This document shows positions 56,661 to 64,000 of a stretch of 64,000 bases of DNA, one piece after another. How positions within the stretch are numbered: position 1 is the stretch's first letter; every line of letters begins with the position of its first letter. The stretch lies in NCBI RefSeq assembly GCF_000380165.1, contig NZ_KB904663.1, forward strand, positions 18,198-82,197. The letters are read 5' to 3'. The stretch is from Wenjunlia vitaminophila DSM 41686. Lineage in GTDB: Bacteria; Actinomycetota; Actinomycetes; Streptomycetales; Streptomycetaceae. The notes beneath the pieces were generated by a model. The model worked only from the letters and a program-made list of their open reading frames with translations. It was not told where the DNA came from and did no database searches. The position numbers were made by a program, and so were the translations under genes.

Positions 56661-59600
56661 TCAATCGCGTGCCGTGCCGTCAGCTCGCTTGCCACCCGTA
56701 CGGGCGGAACCAGCCCCGGCGCCGGCCTTGACACTGCCCTTCTGCGTACCGTTGCTCCCGTTTGACGGTGCCTCAAACGATTCTAGGGCCTCCAGCACAT
56801 CCTGCACGCGGGCGATCTCGGCGTTGATGTCCTTGCGCCTGCGTACCAGTTGGTCCAGCTCCCGCTTGCCGTCCGCTACCATGCGCCGCGCCTCCGCCTT
56901 CGCCTCCTCCCGGGTCCGCTCGGCCTCCTGCTGCATGGCGGCCTTCTTCTGCTCCGCCTCCTTCAACAGCGCCTCGGCCTTCTTCACCGCGGCGATCCGC
57001 ACCTTGCTCGCCTCGGACGACGCGTTGGTCTTCAGCTCCGCGGCCTTCTCCTCCGCCTCGGCCACCAGTTGCCTGGCCTTGTTCTCGGCCTCGGTGAGCT
57101 GCTCGGTGGCCGCGGCGACCAACTTGTCCACCCGCTCGCCCGCCGACTTCATCGCCTCCGCCGACTCCTTGCGGGCCCGTGCGTGCAACTGTTCGACCTC
57201 GGACTCCACTCGTTCGCGCAGCTCCTCAGCCCGCTCCCGGATGGCGGTGGCGTCCCGACGGGCCTCTCCCAGCATGGTGTCCGCCTCGGTACGCGCCCGC
57301 TCCCGCAGCGCGTTGCCCTCCACGGTGGCCTCGGCCACCAGCCGCTCGGCCTCCTTGCGGGCCGCGCCGACCATCGCGTCGGCCTGCTCCTCGGCCGAGG
57401 CGGCCCGGTGCACCGCCCGTTCCTTGGCGTCCCTGACCAGGCGTTCCGCCCGTTCCTTCGCCTCGCTGACCAGGCGCTCGGCCTCCGTGGTCGCCCCGGA
57501 CACCAGGGTGTCGGCCTGCTTGGCCGCCTGCACCCGGCGCTTGTTGGCCTCCTCCCTGGCCTCGGCCCTGGTCCGCTCCGCCTCCTCGATCGCCTCGGTG
57601 GTGGTCCGCTCGGCCAGCGCCCTGGCCGCCGCGGCCTCCTCCTTGACCTCCGCACGAACCCTGGCCGCCTCCTGCGCGGCCCGCTCCCGTTCCGCGTGCG
57701 CCTCGGTGCGCAGTTGGTCGGCGGCGGCCTGCGTCTCCTCCTGCAACCGCCGGGCGGCGTGCTCCGCCGCCGAACGCAGCCCGGCGATCTCCTCCTTCGC
57801 CGCCGCGTGCAGCCCGGCCACCGACTCCCGCACCTGCGCGGCCGTCTGCTCCGCGGCGGCCACCAGCTCCGTGGCCCGCCGCTCCGCCTCGCCGACCAGC
57901 CGGTCCGCCTCGGCCCCGGCCTCCTCGACCCGCTTGCGGGCGGCGGCGAGCAACTCCTCGCTCTGCTTGTGGGCGGCGGCCCGCTCCCGTTCGGCCTCCG
58001 TCCGGGCGGCCCCCACCAGCTCGTCGGACTCCCGGCGGCGGCGGGCCGCCTCCTCCTGGGCCGCGGCCAGCTCCTGCGCGGCCTCCGCCGCCGCGCGCTC
58101 CCGCGCCGCCTGAGCCTCGGCCCGCAGCCGGTCGGCCTCCGCCTGCGCCTCGCTGCGCACCTTCTCGGCCTCGGCGGTGGCCTCGGTGCGCAACCGCACC
58201 GCGAACGACTCGCCCTCCGCCCGGGCCGCGGCAGCCTCCCCGGCGGCCAGGGTGCGGAGCCGCTCCGCCTCGGCCGCGGCCTGCTCCGTCACGGCGCGGG
58301 CCCGCTCCGCGGCGTCGGTGCGCGACCGTTCCGCCTCCGCCACCGCGTCCGCGCGCAGCCGCTCGGCCTGCGCCTTGGCGTCCTGCCGCTCCCGCTCCGC
58401 CTCGGCCAGCCGGGCATCCGCCTCCGACCTGCGGCGGGACGACTCCTCCGCCGCCTCGGTGGTGATCCTGGCGGAGATCTGCTCGGCCTCCGAGCGAACC
58501 CGGGCGGCCTCCCGCTCGGCCTCCCGCACCTGCTCCTCGGCCAGGCGCCGGCCCTCCGCGCGCAACTCCTCGGCCTCGGCGCGGGCCTCACCCAGCGTGG
58601 TCTCCGCCTGGTCGCGCAGTGCCGAGGCCCGCTCCGCCGCCTCGGCCCGCTGCCGCTCGACCTCGGTGTCCGCCCGCTGCCGCAGCTCGTCGGCGTCCGC
58701 CTTCGCCTTGGCCAGCAGCTCTTCCGCGGTCCTGGCGGCGTCCTCGATCTGCGCCATCGCCTCGCGGCGTCCCTCGGAACGGATGCGCTCGCCCTCGGCG
58801 ACCGCCTCCGCCCGCAACTGCTCGGCCTCGCCCCGCAGCCGGCGGGCCTCCTCCTGGAGCCTGGTGGTGCGCTCTCGGAACTGCTTGGTGTCGTCCTGCG
58901 CCGCGCTCTGCACCTGGGCCGCGGCCTCCGCCGCCTCCTGGTGCATCCGCTCCGCCTCGGCCTGCGCCTCCGAACGGATGCGCTCCGCCTCCTCCGTCGC
59001 GGCGCGGGTGGTCGCGCCGGCGTCGGCGGACGCCTTGGTCAGGATCTCGTCTGCGGTCTTGGCGGCCTTCGCGAGCTGCGCCGCCGCGTCCTCCGAGGCC
59101 GCGGCGCGGGCCTCCTCGGCGGCCTCGGTGCGGATGCGCTCCGCCTCCGCGGTGGCGTCCCCCCGGATCTGCTCCGCCTCGGCCCGCAGCCCCTCGGCCT
59201 GCTTGGTGGCCTCGGCGACCAGGCGGGCCACCTCGCTGCGGGCGGTCCTGGTGCGCTGCTCGACGTCGGCGTCCACCGTGGCCAGCCGCCGGGCGGCGGC
59301 CGCGGCGGTCTCCTCGCGGAGCCGGTCCGCCTCGGCCCGCGCCTCCCGCAGCGCGGCCTCGGCCTCCTCCTTGCGCTCCTGGGCCGCCCTGGTCAGCTCG
59401 GCCACCTCGCGCCGGCTGCGCTCGGCCTCGGTACGGGAACTCTCCCGCACCCGCTCGGCGTGTTCCGTGGCCTCCTGGGCCTGCGCGGACGCCGCCGCGA
59501 GCATCCGTTCGGCGTCCGACCTGGCCCGACGCAGCAGGGCGTCGGCCTCGTTCCTGGCCACCTCGGAATCGGCGGCGATCCGCTCCCTGGCCTGCTCGGC

Positions 59601-60152
59601 GAGGCGCTGGGCCTCCACCCGGGCCGCGGCGAGGGTGGCCTCGGCCTCCGCCCTGGCCTCGTCCTTCAGCCGCTGGACCTGGGACTCGGTGCGGGCACGG
59701 AGCTGCTCGGCCCACGCCACGTTGTCGTTGACGTGGCTCTCGACCGTGCTGCGGCGCTCGGCCAGCTCCTCGTCGAGCCGGCGGCGGCGGCGCACCGCCT
59801 CGGCGTGCCACTCCGCCTCGAGCTGGGACTGCCGCTCGGCGCTCTCCTGGAGCACCCGCTGCGCCGAGGCACGCGCCTCGCGCAGCTCCCGCTCGGCGTC
59901 CGTCCGCAACTGGTCGGCCTGGATCTGGGCGTTGCGGAGCAACTGTTCGGCGTGGTGGCTGACGTTGTCGTAGGCACTGGACTGGGAGATCTTGCGGCGG
60001 GCCTCGTGCAGCTTGGCGCGGAGGACCTCCACCTGGTAGGCAAGGTCCTCGGCATGGTCGACCGCCTTGTTCCGCTCGGTGCGAACCCGATCCATCTCGG
60101 CTTCGAACTGAGAGAGGTGGTCGTCAACCTCGTAGCGGTCGTAACCCCGCAC
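56661..60152 (-). CDS. scy: Scy, polarity-organising coiled-coil scaffold
   Basis: Large scaffold that gathers DivIVA and FilP into the tip-organising centre for polar growth. The 1163-residue protein has a DivIVA-like start (MRGYDRYEVDDHLSQFEAEMDRV) followed by over 1,000 residues of Ala/Glu/Arg coiled coil with long-period repeats, and a short Gly/Ser/Lys tail. From memory the S. coelicolor protein is about 1,300 residues, so repeats may have been lost here. Start GTG 60152. Long open frames on the opposite strand (to over 1,100 codons) are composition artefacts. Confidence 0.94.
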   Translation of the reverse strand: MRGYDRYEVDDHLSQFEAEMDRVRTERNKAVDHAEDLAYQVEVLRAKLHEARRKISQSSAYDNVSHHAEQLLRNAQIQADQLRTDAERELREARASAQRVLQESAERQSQLEAEWHAEAVRRRRRLDEELAERRSTVESHVNDNVAWAEQLRARTESQVQRLKDEARAEAEATLAAARVEAQRLAEQARERIAADSEVARNEADALLRRARSDAERMLAAASAQAQEATEHAERVRESSRTEAERSRREVAELTRAAQERKEEAEAALREARAEADRLREETAAAAARRLATVDADVEQRTRTARSEVARLVAEATKQAEGLRAEAEQIRGDATAEAERIRTEAAEEARAAASEDAAAQLAKAAKTADEILTKASADAGATTRAATEEAERIRSEAQAEAERMHQEAAEAAAQVQSAAQDDTKQFRERTTRLQEEARRLRGEAEQLRAEAVAEGERIRSEGRREAMAQIEDAARTAEELLAKAKADADELRQRADTEVERQRAEAAERASALRDQAETTLGEARAEAEELRAEGRRLAEEQVREAEREAARVRSEAEQISARITTEAAEESSRRRSEADARLAEAERERQDAKAQAERLRADAVAEAERSRTDAAERARAVTEQAAAEAERLRTLAAGEAAAARAEGESFAVRLRTEATAEAEKVRSEAQAEADRLRAEAQAARERAAAEAAQELAAAQEEAARRRRESDELVGAARTEAERERAAAHKQSEELLAAARKRVEEAGAEADRLVGEAERRATELVAAAEQTAAQVRESVAGLHAAAKEEIAGLRSAAEHAARRLQEETQAAADQLRTEAHAERERAAQEAARVRAEVKEEAAAARALAERTTTEAIEEAERTRAEAREEANKRRVQAAKQADTLVSGATTEAERLVSEAKERAERLVRDAKERAVHRAASAEEQADAMVGAARKEAERLVAEATVEGNALRERARTEADTMLGEARRDATAIRERAEELRERVESEVEQLHARARKESAEAMKSAGERVDKLVAAATEQLTEAENKARQLVAEAEEKAAELKTNASSEASKVRIAAVKKAEALLKEAEQKKAAMQQEAERTREEAKAEARRMVADGKRELDQLVRRRKDINAEIARVQDVLEALESFEAPSNGSNGTQKGSVKAGAGAGSARTGGKRADGTARD

Positions 60153-60536
60153 TGCGCGGTCCCATCCGTCTCCTGGTCGAGGGCTCTCCCGCCGGCCAGC
60201 GGAGTCCGCCCGCCGTTCGGGTGAGCCTTCCTGGTGAACATGGCCTTCCGGAGAATGGTGTCAGATCAACGGCGGGGCACGGTCCCTCCCGGGGAGCCAC
60301 CGCTCCCGGCGCGCCGACCGTCCGTATCCCGCCACCGCCCTCCGCGCAGCGCACACCGGATGATGCTGCGCCGACTGCTGCACTCTACCGGGGACTCACT
60401 GCCCCGCGGCCAGCCAAGGACCAGCGGTGTACCCGGGTTGTGACCCGCCCCACCCGGGCAGACGGCCACGCGCCGCCCCCGGCACGGCGACGTGCCCCCG
60501 TGCCGGGGGCGGGAGCGGGACGGGTGCGCCGGCGGA
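60153..60536. other. Intergenic region upstream of scy
   Basis: 384 bases between the epimerase gene and scy, both on the minus strand. It should contain the scy promoter; TAGAGT on the minus strand (plus-strand ACTCTA at 60382-60387) could be a -10, but I see no matching -35. GC hairpins near 60470-60520 follow the epimerase stop. No gene is supported. Confidence 0.4.
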
Positions 60537-60965
60537 TCAGTGCGGCTTCGCCGCGGTGACCAGCTCGGTGAGCACCCCGTGGCAGTCCTTGGGGTGCAGG
60601 AAGGTGATCCGGGAACCCATGGAGCCGCGTCGCGGCTCGTCGTAGAGCACCCGCACCCCCTTCTCCCGGACCGCGGCGGCGTCCCCGTCCACGTCGGCGG
60701 TGCCGAAGGCGATGTGGTGCACCCCCTCCCCGTGCCGGGCGAGCCACTTCGCCACCGCGGAGTCCTCCCGGATCGGCTCGAGCAACTGCAGGTAGGAGGC
60801 GCCTCCGTCGGAGGTCTCGTTGATCTTGAGCATGGCCTCGCGGACGCCCTGCTCCTCGTTGACCTCCGTGTGGAAGACCTCGAAGCCGTAGGTCGCCCGG
60901 TAGAACTCGACGGTCGTGTCCAGGTCGAAGCAGGCGATGCCGATGTGGTCGATGCGGGTCAGCAT
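60537..60965 (-). CDS. mce: Methylmalonyl-CoA epimerase
   Basis: Interconverts (S)- and (R)-methylmalonyl-CoA, linking propionyl-CoA carboxylation to the B12-dependent mutase and supplying polyketide extender units. The 142-residue vicinal-oxygen-chelate protein has metal ligands in [11 protein letters not shown] (His), LQLLEPI (Glu region), [11 protein letters not shown] (His) and the C-terminal GVLTELV (Glu). ATG 60965 has GGAAGG upstream. It is divergent from the thiolase gene. Confidence 0.93.
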   Translation of the reverse strand: MLTRIDHIGIACFDLDTTVEFYRATYGFEVFHTEVNEEQGVREAMLKINETSDGGASYLQLLEPIREDSAVAKWLARHGEGVHHIAFGTADVDGDAAAVREKGVRVLYDEPRRGSMGSRITFLHPKDCHGVLTELVTAAKPH

Positions 60966-61128
60966 GGGAGCCTTCCGAGGTCGGACGACGGGAGCGGGCG
61001 GACGCGGGTGCCCTGGGCGGCCCGCGTGTCGCGGGGGACGCGGCGGACCACCACCCAACAAGTCCATCGCGCACACAGCTGGTCACGCAACGTGCGGGCC
61101 GTCACACCTCGACGCCGGTGACGCGGTC

Positions 61129-61144
61129 GATACCGCTAAGTATC
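61129..61144. promoter_or_regulatory. Palindrome GATAC-N6-GTATC upstream of the thiolase gene
   Basis: Perfect 5-bp arms around CGCTAA, overlapping a possible -10 (TAAGTA, 61137-61142). Located 64 bases before the thiolase ATG and between divergent epimerase and thiolase genes. It shares ACCGYTAAG with the site at 34408-34420. A TetR-type repressor of acyl-CoA genes is a plausible binder. Confidence 0.5.
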
Positions 61145-61207
61145 TTTGGCCTGGAGCCCAACTCACAACAAGAACTGCCGCTTCACGGCCGCAGAAGGGG
61201 ACGCGAG

Positions 61208-62410
<1,203 letters not shown>

Positions 62411-62546
62411 CCGGGACGCGGCAGGCGACGAGAGCCGCGGCGGAGGTGACCGCCGCGGCCCCCGGCCGACCGCCGAGGCGCGGCCCGGCCAGCGGCGCCG
62501 CGCACGGGAAGCGGCGCCGGCAGCGGCACGACCCTCGAGGAGCCAC

Positions 62547-63515
62547 GTGAGCACCAGGACCATGGACGTCCCCACCCTCGTCGAACAGGCCAGGGCAGGC
62601 CGGCCACGCGCCGTCGCCCGGCTGATCTCGCTGGTGGAAGGCGCCTCCCCGCAGCTTCGAGAAGTCATGGCCGCCCTGGCTCCCCTCGCCGGCGGCGCCT
62701 ACGTGGTGGGGCTGACCGGCTCTCCCGGAGTGGGGAAGTCCACCTCGACCTCCGCCCTGGTCAGCGCCTACCGGCGACGCGGCAAGCGGGTCGGGGTGCT
62801 GGCCGTGGACCCGTCCTCCCCGTTCTCCGGCGGCGCCCTGCTCGGCGACCGGGTGAGGATGCAGGAGCACTCAGGGGACAGCGGTGTCTACATCCGCTCC
62901 ATGGCCACCCGGGGCCACCTCGGCGGCCTGGCCTGGGCGGCGCCCCAGGCCATCCGGGTACTGGACGCCGCGGGGTGCGACGTGATCCTGGTGGAGACGG
63001 TCGGCGTCGGCCAGTCCGAGGTGGAGATCGCCGACCAGGCGGACACCTCCGTGGTGCTCCTCGCCCCCGGCATGGGCGACGGCATCCAGGCCGCGAAAGC
63101 CGGGATCCTGGAGATCGGGGACGTCTACGTGGTCAACAAGGCCGACCGGGACGGCGCCGACTCCACCGTTCGGGAGCTCAACCACATGCTCGGCCTCGGC
63201 GAAGCCCGCGAACCCGGCGACTGGCGGCCCCCCATCGTCAGGACGGTGGCCTCCCGCGGCGAAGGCGTGGACGAGGTGGTGGAGGCGCTGGAGAAGCACC
63301 GCGCCTGGATGGAGGAACGCGGCGCCCTCACCGCCCGCAGACGGCGACGGGCAGCCGGCGAGGTCGAGACGATCGCCCTCACCGCGCTCCGCCAACGCAT
63401 CGGAGACCTGCACGGCGACCGCCGCCTCGACGCCCTGGCCGCGCGCATCACGGCGGGAGAACTCGACCCGTACTCGGCGGCTGACGAGTTGGTGCGGGAG
63501 CTGACTGCTCAGTAA
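62547..63515 (+). CDS. meaB: MeaB-type G3E GTPase, methylmalonyl-CoA mutase chaperone
   Basis: GTPase that gates adenosylcobalamin delivery to methylmalonyl-CoA mutase and protects it from inactivation. The 322-residue protein has P-loop GSPGVGKST (Lys64), switch regions GDRVRMQEHSGDSGVYIRSMATRG and ETVGVGQSEVEIAD, and base-recognition NKAD. GTG 62547 with GAGGAG about 8 bases upstream. It complements the epimerase and cobalamin adenosyltransferase genes in this window. Confidence 0.95.
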   Translation: MSTRTMDVPTLVEQARAGRPRAVARLISLVEGASPQLREVMAALAPLAGGAYVVGLTGSPGVGKSTSTSALVSAYRRRGKRVGVLAVDPSSPFSGGALLGDRVRMQEHSGDSGVYIRSMATRGHLGGLAWAAPQAIRVLDAAGCDVILVETVGVGQSEVEIADQADTSVVLLAPGMGDGIQAAKAGILEIGDVYVVNKADRDGADSTVRELNHMLGLGEAREPGDWRPPIVRTVASRGEGVDEVVEALEKHRAWMEERGALTARRRRRAAGEVETIALTALRQRIGDLHGDRRLDALAARITAGELDPYSAADELVRELTAQ

Positions 63516-63517
63516 GT

Positions 63518-64000
63518 GTTCGCTCGCCGCCGGCCGCTTTGGGAGGCCCCTGCCGGCGTTCCTCAGCCCGCTCCCTCGTTCCTCGGTCGGCGGGCTTCGT
63601 CTCTTCGGCAGGGGCGCGGCCTTTGGCTCGCTCACGTCTGCGCGTCGTCGGGGTGAAGGTGCACGACGCTGCGGGTTTTTCCGGGGGTTCGCTCGCCGCC
63701 GGCCGCTTGGAAAGCCCCTGCCGGCGTTCCTCAGACCTGCTCCCTCGTTCCTCGGTCGCTGGTCTTCGTCTCTTGGCAGGGGCGCGGCCTTTGGCTCGCT
63801 CACGTCTTCGCGTCGTCGGGGTGAAGGTGCACGACGCTGCGGGTTTTTCCGGGGGTTCGCTCGCCGCCGGCCGCTTGGGGGTGCCCCTGCTGGCGTTCCT
63901 CGGCCTGCTCCCTCGTTCCTCGGTCGCGGGCTTCGTCTCTTGGCAGGGGCAGCGGTCCGCGGCGCCAGCCGCATGGTGTCGCTGCGGCTCGCTCACGTCT
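63518..64000. repeat. About 168-bp tandem repeat array running off the window
   Basis: Units begin with GTTCGCTCGCCGCCGGCCGC at 63518, 63687 and 63855 (periods 169 and 168); the third unit is cut by the window end and diverges in its last part. Each unit contains CCCCTGCC and, about 60 bases later, GGCAGGGG, which can pair, then CTTTGGCTCGCTCACGTC, AAGGTGCACGACGCTGCGGG and TTTTTCCGGGGG. Open frames on the minus strand encode 56-residue repeats only because the unit is close to a multiple of three. The function is unknown. Confidence 0.85.

Noticed and set aside
56850..60224. 1,124-codon open frame on the plus strand opposite scy, plus other long frames in both directions there
   Set aside because: The frame mirrors the Ala/Glu/Arg-rich scy codons and encodes Leu/Gly/Arg low complexity without family motifs. 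It is a high-GC composition artefact.
63448..63996. 182-residue minus-strand protein with 56-residue repeats
   Set aside because: The repeats arise from the 168-bp DNA repeat staying in frame. Composition is low complexity and other frames are equally open.
63518..64000. CRISPR array
   Set aside because: Units are about 168 bp and similar over almost their whole length, with no short repeat-unique spacer pattern and no cas genes in the window.

Overview
The window is high-GC actinobacterial chromosome, almost certainly Streptomyces or a close relative. The evidence is the gene order hom-thrC-thrB-rho-LCP-rpmE-prfA-prmC-Sua5-LMW phosphatase-WecA-like-atpIBEFHAGDC ... filP-scy-mce-thl-meaB, the Streptomyces-type cytoskeletal coiled coils FilP and Scy, an SCO5389-family protein, frequent GTG and TTG starts, and rare TTA codons confined in what I checked to acquired genes.

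Layout. 1-2470 is the edge of an integrated element: the tail of an unknown gene, a lower-GC PvuII-family restriction endonuclease, a large nested inverted repeat, and a tyrosine recombinase lacking its N-terminal part that points at the 3' end of tRNA-Arg(CCG) (2471-2542), the likely attachment site. 2744-18985 is housekeeping: a single-domain response regulator, argS, lysA, hom-thrC-thrB, rho, an LCP cell-wall ligase, rpmE with a textbook SigR promoter, prfA, prmC, Sua5-type tRNA modification and a low-MW phosphatase. 19561-29056 holds a WecA/TagO-like enzyme and the complete F1Fo ATP synthase operon, with a Crp-like palindrome upstream and a perfect 34-bp palindrome between atpD and atpC. 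29168-39734 holds a DUF2550 protein, a NarL-type two-component pair, a cobalamin adenosyltransferase, murA with Asp in place of the fosfomycin-target Cys, 3-hydroxybutyryl-CoA dehydrogenase, a STAS protein, a large membrane-anchored degenerate NTPase and a GNAT acetyltransferase.

39842-47258 is the accessory region. It contains broken XRE-type regulator fragments, an AraC regulator with a quinone-oxidoreductase-like gene, a flavoprotein module bounded by 83-bp direct repeats, and a two-gene operon that I consider the most interesting item: a squalene-hopene-cyclase-family protein whose DXDD catalytic motif is replaced by NFLD, translationally coupled to a FAD monooxygenase with a squalene-epoxidase-like GEILQPG motif and a TTA codon. 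Together they look like an epoxidase-cyclase pair for an unknown terpenoid.

47296-63515 returns to conserved Streptomyces genes: nucS mismatch endonuclease, a polysaccharide deacetylase lipoprotein, an SCO5389-family protein, an LLM flavin oxidoreductase, a zinc-knuckle protein, two paralogous ABC exporter pairs, filP, scy, methylmalonyl-CoA epimerase, thiolase and meaB. Epimerase, thiolase, MeaB, the cobalamin adenosyltransferase and hydroxybutyryl-CoA dehydrogenase form a coherent acyl-CoA and methylmalonyl-CoA set. From 63518 to the window end runs a roughly 168-bp tandem repeat array.

Long noncoding stretches carry structured repeats, most strikingly 15-bp-period arrays in the rho leader and in the argS-lysA gap. 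All homology statements rest on motif recognition from memory; no database search was run.
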